From NCBI GenBank assembly GCA_938027655.1, contig CALJAP010000013.1, forward strand, positions 1 through 44,136: 44,136 bases of DNA, read 5' to 3'. The notes beneath the pieces were generated by a model that searched no databases, was not told the DNA's origin, and worked only from the letters and a program-made list of their open reading frames with translations. Shown piece after piece: positions 25,831 through 33,745 of the stretch (positions are counted from its first letter, which is position 1; each line of letters begins with the position of its first letter). Source of the stretch: an uncultured bacterium (GTDB taxonomy: Bacteria; Armatimonadota; HRBIN16). Position numbers and translations under genes: made by a program.

Positions 25831-27951
25831 CTATCCTCGGGGCAGCGCACGCGCCGACGGCTGACGCAACGCCAGCTCGCGATACGCTCTCCTGTAGTAG
25901 TAAACGCCCCGGCTATCCTCCGGACGCACCTTGTTCAATACCGCGCCAATCAGGTTTGCTCCCACCTGTTCTAGACGAGTGTGGAACTCAGCTTCTGCCC
26001 CCCGCGACGGTTGCCCGGCTGCGTGCACAATCACCACGTTCTTCACGTGGGCTGCAATGAGCACGCTGTCCGCGAAAATGGCTCCTGCAGGCGAGTCGAA
26101 TATCACAAAGTCCGCTAGTCGGGTAGTGCGTTCGACAAATTGCTCCATCATCGGTGAGCGCAGGAGACGGACAGGGTTGCTCGCCGACGATCCCGCCGGT
26201 ATGAGCACCAGTCCTTCAATCATCGTGGGCACAGCAACGTCTTCGATAGATTTCTCACCGGCGAGCACATCCGCCAGTCCCAGCGAGTTATCCACGCCGA
26301 AGCGGGTGTGCAGGGTGGGCTGGCGCATGTCACCATCTACTAACAGCACTCGTGCCCCGTCACGGGCAAGCGTAATGGCAAGGTTCGCTGCGGTCGTGCT
26401 GCGCCCGACGTTCGGCTCCGCGCTAGCGATAACGACAGCAGAGCCCTGCATCTGCCGACTGGCGTACCACAGGTTGGTGGAGAGTATCTGGTACGATGCG
26501 CCGATTGGCGTAAAACCGTCCTGCTTGTCCAGCGCATTGGGCTTCATCAGCGGTATCACGGCGAAGACCGGCAGCTTGAGCAGTCGCTCGGCTTCCTCTG
26601 GTGTACGCACAGAGGTATCCAGTTGCCCCAGCAGCAATACCACACTGCTCGCCAGAAGGAGCGACAACAGCAACGCCAGCGCGACCTTCAGCCCCGTCTG
26701 CTTGGGAACCAGAAACACCTGTGGCGGATCCAGCAGCACCAGTGTGGCGGTTTGAGCGCCTCGTTCCTTCGCGCGCGCTTCGTCCAGTTTCTGCAGGTAG
26801 AGGTTGTACGTCTGTTCGGCGGTACGCGCCGCCAACTCGAGCCGGGCAACACCTGCCTCTTTGCGCGGCATGTCGGACAGCTCAGCAAGCGCCCGGCGCA
26901 GGGGTTCTGCATACGCCTGTGCGCGTTTGGCAGCAGCCTCTTCAGCCACTCGCGCTGTGATGTACGCTTGCAGCGTCGCATCGCGGATGGGGTTGCGCGC
27001 ACGCGTTTGCGAGTTCAAAATCTGCTCGCTCTCCAGTCGCATGCGTGCCTCAATCTCCGCAATCTGCGCCTTGAGCGCGACCACGTCCGGGTGACGTTCG
27101 GCTTTGGTTTGCAGTTCCTTCTGCAGCTGCGCCTGTGTGCGAGCCAGATCGACACGCAGTTGCTCCAGCACCGGGTTGGTTGCCATCACGCGCTGGAACT
27201 CTTCATACTCGTTTTTAGCGTACTGACTTTTGAGCTCCTGTTCTGCTGCGATGCGCCGTGCCCGTGCCTCTTCCATCTCCACCGTCGCCTGGTCCAGGTT
27301 GGCACGATATTGCGCCGCGCGCTGCACCAGTACCTGCGTCTGGAAAGTTAAATCGCCGCTGATGCGGTTCGCCAGCTTGTAGTCGGCAAGAGCTTTGCGC
27401 TTGGCGTCCAGCTCTGCCTTCGCCGCAGGCAACAGCTCGTTCTCGATGCGTTCGCGCTCCGACCGAACGGTTCCCTGTGTCAGCTCGTTGTAGCGTTCGG
27501 TGGCTTTCGCTACGAGCACACTGAGCGCGGTTAGCGCGTTCTGGGGGTCGGGGTCACGCAGGCGCACGCGCAGGAACTCGGTATTGGGTATCGGCTCCAC
27601 ACGCACGTTCCCACCGAAGGCTACAACGCGCTCGGCGGGAGTATTGCCCTCCAGCATACCCGGGCGCAATACCTGCAGGTCCTCAACGGTTTTGCTAATC
27701 ACGGTGTTGCTGGATACGAGTTGCGCTAAGTTCTGTAGGCGCAGCACTGGGTCGTTAATCAGAGCGCGAACAGGGTAAATCTCGGTTGCCATTTCACCGA
27801 CGGGACGCTGTTCGCGCAGCACGGCGACCGCCTCATACTGCTGTGGGGCGGTGCGCGACCACACCAGCACCGCGCTGGCGCACAACACCACCACCAGCGC
27901 GATGAGGCGCCATCGCCGCTTCAAAATCATATAGTGACGCCAGAACTCCAC
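25831..27951 (-). CDS. Polysaccharide chain-length regulator fused to a BY-type tyrosine kinase (Wzc-like)
   Basis: This 706-residue protein has an N-terminal Wzz domain with two membrane helices (RRWRLIALVVVLCASAVLVW and VALALLLSLLLASSVVLLL) flanking a long coiled-coil periplasmic part rich in Arg, Glu and Ala. A C-terminal tyrosine autokinase follows: Walker A region SAEPNVGRSTTAANLA, Walker A' VLLVDGDMRQP and Walker B FVIFDSPAG, ending with a Tyr cluster (GVYYYRRAYREL). The Walker A lysine expected in GKS/T is Arg517. The partner export protein lies 17 bases upstream. It would set polymer length and control export by phosphorylation, if the kinase is active. Confidence 0.93.
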   Translation of the reverse strand: MEFWRHYMILKRRWRLIALVVVLCASAVLVWSRTAPQQYEAVAVLREQRPVGEMATEIYPVRALINDPVLRLQNLAQLVSSNTVISKTVEDLQVLRPGMLEGNTPAERVVAFGGNVRVEPIPNTEFLRVRLRDPDPQNALTALSVLVAKATERYNELTQGTVRSERERIENELLPAAKAELDAKRKALADYKLANRISGDLTFQTQVLVQRAAQYRANLDQATVEMEEARARRIAAEQELKSQYAKNEYEEFQRVMATNPVLEQLRVDLARTQAQLQKELQTKAERHPDVVALKAQIAEIEARMRLESEQILNSQTRARNPIRDATLQAYITARVAEEAAAKRAQAYAEPLRRALAELSDMPRKEAGVARLELAARTAEQTYNLYLQKLDEARAKERGAQTATLVLLDPPQVFLVPKQTGLKVALALLLSLLLASSVVLLLGQLDTSVRTPEEAERLLKLPVFAVIPLMKPNALDKQDGFTPIGASYQILSTNLWYASRQMQGSAVVIASAEPNVGRSTTAANLAITLARDGARVLLVDGDMRQPTLHTRFGVDNSLGLADVLAGEKSIEDVAVPTMIEGLVLIPAGSSASNPVRLLRSPMMEQFVERTTRLADFVIFDSPAGAIFADSVLIAAHVKNVVIVHAAGQPSRGAEAEFHTRLEQVGANLIGAVLNKVRPEDSRGVYYYRRAYRELALRQPSARALPRG

Positions 27952-27968
27952 GTATGAATCGCCTCCTT

Positions 27969-28889
27969 TTAGTATCGATAAAATGCCCTGTTCAAAATCA
28001 TGTTGCGGGTTAGCGCAACGGTCGCGACGATGCTGTATATCTGGTTCCAGTCGGGCTTTTTCACCTCCGGCACGTACACCGTGTCGCCCGGCTGGAGCGG
28101 AATATCCTGAGAGAGGTCTCCCTTATCGATCAGTTTAAGCAGGTTCACCACGATGCGCTGCGGTTTGTCCGGCGCGTCAAGGTTAGGGCGGATGACGTAC
28201 ACCTTGCTCAGGGTACCCTTATCCAGCTGACCGCCGGCGCGGTTGATGGCTTCCAGCACGGTGGTGCTGTTTTTCCACGGGTAGAGCCCCGGACGCTGCA
28301 CCTTGCCCAGAACGTATATCCGGTTCACCACGTCCTCGGGGATATATATCACATCGTCGGGTTGCAGGCGGTAGTTCTGGCTCAGGTCGCCCTTGAAGAA
28401 CATCTTCTCAAGGTCTAATGGGATGACCTCTTCGGTGCCATCCGCTCGTTTGCGACGGAGCAGGGCATCCTTCAGCAACGCGCGGTCGGGGTCGAAGCTG
28501 CCCGCCATCGAAATAGCGTGCATGACGGTCTCCCCCTCCTTGAATTCGTAAGAGCCGGGGCGCTGAACCATACCCAGCACCGCTACGCGCGGGCGGTTAA
28601 TCACGCGAATGCTAACGCTGACATGCGGGTCGCGCAGGAATTGTGCTTCAATCAGCGCAAGGCGAATCTTTTCCGCTACCTCGCCAGCGGTCAGCCCACG
28701 CACGGTGATGGTTCCCACCACCGGCAGGTTAATGGTTCCGTCCTGCGCCACCACCATCTCGCGGGTCAGATTCGGGTCTTCCACCACAGTGATCTGCAAA
28801 ACGTCGTCACGCTGTATGCGATAGGTATCGTCCGCTATCGCCAACGCGCTAACGGTTAGCAGCAGGAGTGCTATCCACACAGCTCTCAT
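27969..28889 (-). CDS. Polysaccharide export protein (Wza-like, SLBB domains)
   Basis: This 306-residue periplasmic/outer-membrane protein forms the export channel for the polysaccharide. It has a signal peptide (LLLLTVSALAIA) without a lipobox Cys. The Poly_export domain follows (YRIQRDDVLQITVVEDPNLTRE, PVVGTITVRGLTAGEVAEKI), then two SLBB domains (RVAVLGMVQRPGSYEFKEG and RIYVLGKVQRPGLYPWKNS) and a C-terminal segment with IPLQPGDTVYVPEVKK. It is the first gene of the operon. GAAGGAGG precedes the ATG by about 9 bases. The absence of a lipid anchor is a small difference from Wza. Confidence 0.92.
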   Translation of the reverse strand: MRAVWIALLLLTVSALAIADDTYRIQRDDVLQITVVEDPNLTREMVVAQDGTINLPVVGTITVRGLTAGEVAEKIRLALIEAQFLRDPHVSVSIRVINRPRVAVLGMVQRPGSYEFKEGETVMHAISMAGSFDPDRALLKDALLRRKRADGTEEVIPLDLEKMFFKGDLSQNYRLQPDDVIYIPEDVVNRIYVLGKVQRPGLYPWKNSTTVLEAINRAGGQLDKGTLSKVYVIRPNLDAPDKPQRIVVNLLKLIDKGDLSQDIPLQPGDTVYVPEVKKPDWNQIYSIVATVALTRNMILNRAFYRY

Positions 28890-28977
28890 ACGCTTGGTTA
28901 CCTCCTTCTATCGGGGGAACGGTATCCCGTATTTCTCCCCATTCATTAGTAGATGCAAGATTCGTACCAAAACCGCC

Positions 28978-30855
28978 CTACGGGCTGGTAACAGGCACTA
29001 AAATTCCACTGCTTGCCAGGGCAAACGGCTCGGTAAGATACTGGTCAAAGGCACTGGTTGCCTCCACTTTGACCAATACCCTTGAATACGCTTGGGGCAC
29101 TACCACTTGTTGCACGTTGTCGATGGTGGAGGCAGATGTGCCAATCACGTTGCCGGTGCTCTCGTCTATCAGGGTAAGTTTCAGGTTCGCCAGCGCACGC
29201 AGATAGGTATACCCCGAAGAGGGTGAGAAGCCGGCGTGTCGGTGCCAGACCAGGGTCACCTTGCCGCCCGCAGGCAGCCGGGTGCGGAAATAGGCAACAC
29301 TGCCCGACATCCCTGCAGGCTTCACCGAACCGGTTGCGTACTGGCGGTTTACAATATGCTGCATGGCAGACCGCAGGTCTGCATACCCCCAGCCCCATTC
29401 CTTGTCCCAGCCGACAGCGCCACGGTCTTCCGCACTGTTAATCAGCACCGCCTTCAGCAGCAGCGGGTCATGGATGCCTGCATCATGCAACAGAGCCAGG
29501 GCGCCTGCCACGTGTGGCGCAGCAAGGCTGGTGCCGCTGACAGTGGTGAAACTGCTACCGGAACCGGACGTTGTGGTGATACCTGCGCCCGGTACCGTTA
29601 CGTCGGGTTTTTTACGTCCGGCGATGGTTGGTCCGCGGCTGCTGAAACTGGCTATCACGTCGTCACTGCGGGTGCGCGTGTTCCTGTCGTCCGATGCGGC
29701 AACTGCGATGCCGTTGTACGCAGGTGCGGGAGTGAATAGCTTCTTGTCCGGTCCACCTCCGTTGCCTGCGGCTATCGAGAGCGGTATCTGATACGTGTAG
29801 ATGAAAGCATCGAACGCCTGCGTCAGGATGTCGTCGTCCAGATTGGTGGGACCGCCGAAGCTGAAATTGATACCTGCAATGCCCACCCCTTGTGGCAGGG
29901 GGGCTTCGCGAGCTGCCCAGTCCAGGGCGATTAGCGCATCTGCCGCGTTCATGGAACCGCCGCCTGTCTTGGTTCGGTAGCCTGCCTTCAGGATCATCCC
30001 ATAACCGGCGAAGGGCGCTACCCCTTTGCGCGTCGCACTGTTGGCTAACGCTGCACCCGACACCCAAGTGCCGTGTCCTTGCAGGTCGCCCGCGGTCATA
30101 TAGTCATCGTTGTAGACAGGGTTGCCGCTGGAGTCGGTGTCCAACCTGCCGTAGTCGTGAAATGCCTGAATGCCGCTGCCCAGCCCGGGCACCGTACGGT
30201 TGGGGATAATCCATCTGCGGGTATTGAGGGCGGTGTGCATATAGTTTACGCCTGTATCCATAATCGCTACTGCCCACGTGGGCGCAGTGTAGCCCTCGTC
30301 CCACACCGCAGGGGCGAACAGCGTGGGCGTAGAAACGTCCAGCTGCGGCTGCAGGACGGGGGGGTACCATACCGCGGCTACGCCCGGTATCCTCAGCAGG
30401 TCGCGCACACGCTGCGCAGGCACACTAACCGCGAAGCTGTTCAGGTAGAGAAGATGCGTTAACACCCTCCCTCCAAGCCGGGACACCTGTGAGGTCAGCT
30501 TTGCCCTGGAGAGCATCAGCGGGCGGGCAGAGTCCACGTAAACCATCAAGCGATAGGTGTTCAACGCCTCTGCGCTTTGTATTTGCGCTGCGATGTGTGC
30601 TCCGGCAAGCACATCCGGCGTGACCGCAGGGTTACCGGCGAACGCCCGGAGGGTCAGGTCTATCTCTTCCAGCCTCTGACGCAACGCAGGCTGCCAGCGT
30701 TCCGCCGCTTCCGCCATCGGCTGCTCTTTCAGAATGACCCAGACGATATGGTGTGGCTTCGGCTCAGGCGCGGGTGTTCTTACCGGCTTCTGAGCAAGCG
30801 CACCCGTAGCCAGCAGCCAAATCGCCAGAGAGAATATTGCAATGTCGCGACGCAT
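28978..30855 (-). CDS. Secreted subtilisin-like S8 protease
   Basis: This 625-residue secreted serine protease has a signal peptide (IAIFSLAIWLLATGALAQ) and an N-terminal propeptide of I9 type (about residues 35-165). The catalytic domain has the triad Asp200 (VAIMDTGVN), His261 (GHGTWVSG) and Ser443 (SGTSLAAPHVAG), with the oxyanion Asn365 (AAGNGGG). A C-terminal beta-sandwich follows (about 535-625). The start ATG at 30855 has GGAGAGAGG upstream; an upstream frame extension from 30972 is unlikely. It precedes the polysaccharide operon by 88 bases on the same strand, so read-through is possible. No sorting signal like PEP-CTERM is visible at the C-terminus, which ends ILVPVTSP. Confidence 0.93.
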   Translation of the reverse strand: MRRDIAIFSLAIWLLATGALAQKPVRTPAPEPKPHHIVWVILKEQPMAEAAERWQPALRQRLEEIDLTLRAFAGNPAVTPDVLAGAHIAAQIQSAEALNTYRLMVYVDSARPLMLSRAKLTSQVSRLGGRVLTHLLYLNSFAVSVPAQRVRDLLRIPGVAAVWYPPVLQPQLDVSTPTLFAPAVWDEGYTAPTWAVAIMDTGVNYMHTALNTRRWIIPNRTVPGLGSGIQAFHDYGRLDTDSSGNPVYNDDYMTAGDLQGHGTWVSGAALANSATRKGVAPFAGYGMILKAGYRTKTGGGSMNAADALIALDWAAREAPLPQGVGIAGINFSFGGPTNLDDDILTQAFDAFIYTYQIPLSIAAGNGGGPDKKLFTPAPAYNGIAVAASDDRNTRTRSDDVIASFSSRGPTIAGRKKPDVTVPGAGITTTSGSGSSFTTVSGTSLAAPHVAGALALLHDAGIHDPLLLKAVLINSAEDRGAVGWDKEWGWGYADLRSAMQHIVNRQYATGSVKPAGMSGSVAYFRTRLPAGGKVTLVWHRHAGFSPSSGYTYLRALANLKLTLIDESTGNVIGTSASTIDNVQQVVVPQAYSRVLVKVEATSAFDQYLTEPFALASSGILVPVTSP

Positions 30856-31020
30856 TTCGCCTCTCTCCTTTTCCCCCAAACACATCGGGTAGTCTATTTT
30901 CGCACATTTGCGCAATTTTGGCAAGATGCTCATGCCGGTAAAGTTAGCGGTTTTCACCCGTTCGAAAAGCACAGGACAACCTGCGTGGTGCAGATTGCCC
31001 TGTACATTCGGGGGCTGTTG

Positions 31021-31980
31021 CTATACAGCAGCGCTCTGTCGCATGTTGACCAGAGCCAGCGCCTCGCGAGCGATGTCGTCTGCCGTTAAGCGGTATTTCC
31101 GCATCAGCGCGTCCGGTGCACCGGACTCGGCGTAGTCGTACAACCCGATGAAGCGCATCGGCACTGGATAACGCTTTGCCGCCGCCATCGCCACCTGTGA
31201 CGCGAGACCGGTGTAGAGCAGGTGCTCTTCTGCCACCACGATGGCTCCCGTCTCGCGGGCTGCCTTTTCAATCGCTTCTTCGTCCAGCGGGCGCACGGTA
31301 TGCATGTCCAGCACTCGAGCCGAGACCCCTTGCTGTTCCAGCAGGTCGGCGGCATCCAGCGCGGCTGCCACCATCAACCCGTTGGCAACGAGCGTGACAT
31401 CATGCCCATTGCGCAGGGTAATGGCTCTGCCGATTTGAAAATCAGGGCATCCGTTTTCGTACACCACAGGTGCTTTGGGACGCCCAACACGAATGTAAAC
31501 CGGTCCAACGTGCGCTGCAGCCGCCCGTACCGCCGCCCGGGTTTCCGCACCGTCGGCGGGGACCATCACCACAAAGCCGGGCAGGGACAGCGCCAGCCCG
31601 ATGTCTTCATGCCCCATCTGCGACACGCCGTCCTCGCCGATGGAGATACCCCCATGTGAACCGACTATCTTCACGTTGTTTCCGCTGTACGCCACCGCCA
31701 GACGCATCTGGTCAAACGCTTTGCACATCACAAAACAGGCAAAGCTGGACGCAAAGGCGATTTTGCCCGATGCTGCCAGCCCCGCCGCGATGCCCACCAT
31801 GTTCGCCTCAGCGATGCCCACGTTGAAGAAGCGGTCGGGGAATTCCTGTGCAAAGTACTTGGTCATCGTGGACTTGGAGAGGTCGCCGTCCAGCACCACG
31901 ATGTTTGGGTTCTCTCGCCCCAGTTCTGCCAGCGCTTTACCGTACGCTTCACGGGTGGCTTCACCCAGTGGTCTTGCCAT
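31021..31980 (-). CDS. Transketolase, C-terminal subunit
   Basis: This 319-residue protein is the C-terminal half (pyrimidine-binding and C domains) of a split transketolase, which moves two-carbon units in the pentose phosphate pathway in the cytosol. Motifs include GDLSKSTMTKYFAQ, FFNVGIAEANMVGIAAGLA, VKIVGSHGGISIGEDGVSQMGHEDIG and VVAEEHLLYTGLA. Such halves (transketolase-like C-terminal) are common in bacteria and archaea that lack the fused form. The ATG at 31980 is 8 bases behind AGGAGG. The GTG at 31986 would be too close. It lies 29 bases after the N-terminal half. The gap to the protease (30856-31020) shows no convincing feature. Confidence 0.93.
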   Translation of the reverse strand: MARPLGEATREAYGKALAELGRENPNIVVLDGDLSKSTMTKYFAQEFPDRFFNVGIAEANMVGIAAGLAASGKIAFASSFACFVMCKAFDQMRLAVAYSGNNVKIVGSHGGISIGEDGVSQMGHEDIGLALSLPGFVVMVPADGAETRAAVRAAAAHVGPVYIRVGRPKAPVVYENGCPDFQIGRAITLRNGHDVTLVANGLMVAAALDAADLLEQQGVSARVLDMHTVRPLDEEAIEKAARETGAIVVAEEHLLYTGLASQVAMAAAKRYPVPMRFIGLYDYAESGAPDALMRKYRLTADDIAREALALVNMRQSAAV

Positions 31981-32009
31981 TGCCACTTCCTCCTATCTCC
32001 TCCTGCTCA

Positions 32010-32840
32010 TCAGTCGGCGAGTTCCGCCAGCGCTTGTTCCAGTTCAGCCTGCGTCGGCGCCTTGCCGTGAAACTCGTTGTTGTTTTCCATGAACGAGACG
32101 CCCTTGCCCTTGACGGTGTGCGCCACGATGATAGAGGGCTGTTGGCGCGGCTCCCTGGCCCAGCGCAGGGCATCCAGAATCTGGCGCATATCGTGTCCGT
32201 CGATCTCACGTACCGTCCAGCCGAAAGCCTCCCATTTGGCGACGACCGGCTCAATGCTCATAATCTCGCCGATGGCGCCGTCCAGCTGATACCGGTTATA
32301 GTCCAGAATAGCGGTCAGGTTGCCCACGCGAAAGTGCGAGGCTGCCATCGCCGCCTCCCAAACCTGCCCTTCTTCCGATTCACCGTCGCCAATCATGACG
32401 TACACGTGATACCTTCTGTTGTCTAGCCGCGCTGCCAACGCCATGCCCAGACCGATGCTCAACCCCTGTCCCAAACTGCCGGTAGAGGCTTCCAGCGCAG
32501 GGATGTCTTTGACGGAGGGGTGCCCCTGCATGGGGGTATCGATTTTGCGCAGTTGCCACAACCATTCTTCGGGAATGAACCCCGCCTCGGCAAGCACCGC
32601 GTAGAGCGCGGGAACCGCGTGTCCCTTGCTGAGGATAAAACGGTCGCGGTCTTCCCAGCGCGGATTGCGAGGGTTATACCGCATCACGTTGCCGAAGAAG
32701 AGCGCGGTGAGGATGTCTATGGCGGAAAGGGAACCGCCGGGGTGCCCGCTCCCTGCGATTGCCAGCATCTTCACAATGTGCCGACGCAGCTTGCGAGCGG
32801 TTCGTTCCAGCTGTTCGAGAGAAACGTCCGTTGTAACCAA
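32010..32840 (-). CDS. Transketolase, N-terminal subunit
   Basis: This 276-residue thiamine-diphosphate-binding half of the split transketolase has the key motifs AGSGHPGGSLSAIDILTALFF, LSKGHAVPALYAVLAEAG, HPSVKDIPALEASTGSLGQGLS and the ThDP motif GDGESEEGQVWEAAMAA...NRYQLDG. The start is put at TTG 32840 because AGGAGG (plus-strand 32849-32854) stands 8 bases upstream and the predicted transcription start is near 32867. The longer GTG start at 32858 has no ribosome site. It is the first gene of the pair. The promoter is part of the symmetric arrangement with the HAD gene. Confidence 0.93.
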   Translation of the reverse strand: MVTTDVSLEQLERTARKLRRHIVKMLAIAGSGHPGGSLSAIDILTALFFGNVMRYNPRNPRWEDRDRFILSKGHAVPALYAVLAEAGFIPEEWLWQLRKIDTPMQGHPSVKDIPALEASTGSLGQGLSIGLGMALAARLDNRRYHVYVMIGDGESEEGQVWEAAMAASHFRVGNLTAILDYNRYQLDGAIGEIMSIEPVVAKWEAFGWTVREIDGHDMRQILDALRWAREPRQQPSIIVAHTVKGKGVSFMENNNEFHGKAPTQAELEQALAELAD

Positions 32841-32873
32841 CGCACCGACCTCCTGCACAAAGGTTCGAAGGTT

Positions 32874-32903
32874 ATTCTATCCCGACAGGGGCGGTGTTGT
32901 CAA
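32874..32903 (-). promoter_or_regulatory. Promoter of the transketolase genes
   Basis: On the minus strand, TTGACA (32898-32903), an 18-base spacer and TAGAAT (32874-32879) give a near-consensus sigma-70 promoter. Predicted transcription begins near 32867, 27 bases before the TTG start and just ahead of its AGGAGG. Confidence 0.75.
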
Positions 32904-32918
32904 ACGTGCAGTTGACAA
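32897..32918. promoter_or_regulatory. Palindrome spanning the two divergent -35 boxes
   Basis: TTGTCAA (32897-32903) and TTGACAA (32912-32918) are exact inverted copies with 8 bases between. The arms contain the -35 boxes of the transketolase and HAD promoters, read in opposite directions. One regulator bound here, or mutual interference between polymerases, could coordinate the two transcripts. Confidence 0.6.
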
Positions 32919-32941
32919 CGCACCGCTTTTGCCCGTATAAT
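32912..32941 (+). promoter_or_regulatory. Consensus promoter of the HAD phosphatase gene
   Basis: TTGACA (32912-32917), an 18-base spacer and TATAAT (32936-32941) match both boxes exactly. The ATG at 32981 is about 33 bases past the predicted start. It is the strongest promoter seen in the window. Confidence 0.8.
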
Positions 32942-32980
32942 GCACAAGGGAAAAGCTTTCTCACCATCATTTTTTCAGTC

Positions 32981-33721
32981 ATGAGGAGTGCATTGACAGC
33001 GACACAGCCACCTTTTCGTTGCGCGCTGTTCGATATAGACGGTACTCTGGTCGACACCGTGGAGTTAATCGTCCGCGCTTTAGACCATACTTTCCGCAAA
33101 CATCTGGGAGTACAGATTTCGAGAGACGAGTTGCGTCGAACGATCGGGCTTCCGTTGCACAAGCAAGTGCGCCTGTTCGACCACCTGGTGGACTTTGCGC
33201 CGGACCACCGCGCGATGGAAGAGGACGAAATCGCCTATTATGAGGCGCACAAGCATCTGGAAGAGGTGATTCCTGAGGCAGTGGATGCGCTCAAGGAGGC
33301 GAAACGCGCGGGGTTGCGAACGGCTCTGGTGACCTCGAAGAACAGGATAGAGCTGGACACGTTCCTGCCACGTTTGAACGTGAACGGCTGGGTAGATGTA
33401 GTAGTCAGCGCATCCGACGTAGCTCGTCCGAAACCTGCGCCCGATCCGGTGCTGGTAGCTCTGCAGAGGCTGGGCGCGCTACCACAGGAAGCAGTTTTCG
33501 TGGGCGATACGGTGTACGACATCCAGTGTGCCCGAGAGGCTGGAGTGAAGGTGATAGCGGTCGGTTGGGGCGCACACCCGATAGAGGTGTTGCGTGCAGA
33601 ATCGCCCGACTGGCTGTTTGAGGAACCTGCTCAGCTCCGGGAGTTTTTCCGGTTGCTCGCACAGCGCGCCGAGCCGGAGGTGGCACGTGTCGGCATCCCC
33701 ACGGCGAACGAAATGCCGTGA
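32981..33721 (+). CDS. HAD-family phosphatase (phosphoglycolate phosphatase/PpaX-like)
   Basis: This 246-residue HAD-superfamily hydrolase has motif I FDIDGTLVDT (Asp18, Asp20), a helical cap (HTFRKHLGVQIS through ALKEAKRAG), motif II ALVTSKN, motif III (RPKPAPDPVL) and motif IV (VFVGDTVYDIQCA). The pattern matches phosphoglycolate phosphatase and PpaX/Gph-type enzymes that act on small phosphates; the exact substrate is open. The ATG at 32981 is used; TTG at 32993 is a rival because AGGAG lies just before it. The next gene starts 24 bases after its stop, so both share the strong promoter. Confidence 0.87.
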   Translation: MRSALTATQPPFRCALFDIDGTLVDTVELIVRALDHTFRKHLGVQISRDELRRTIGLPLHKQVRLFDHLVDFAPDHRAMEEDEIAYYEAHKHLEEVIPEAVDALKEAKRAGLRTALVTSKNRIELDTFLPRLNVNGWVDVVVSASDVARPKPAPDPVLVALQRLGALPQEAVFVGDTVYDIQCAREAGVKVIAVGWGAHPIEVLRAESPDWLFEEPAQLREFFRLLAQRAEPEVARVGIPTANEMP

Positions 33722-33745
33722 GAACCAAGGAGGCTATTCAGCAAG

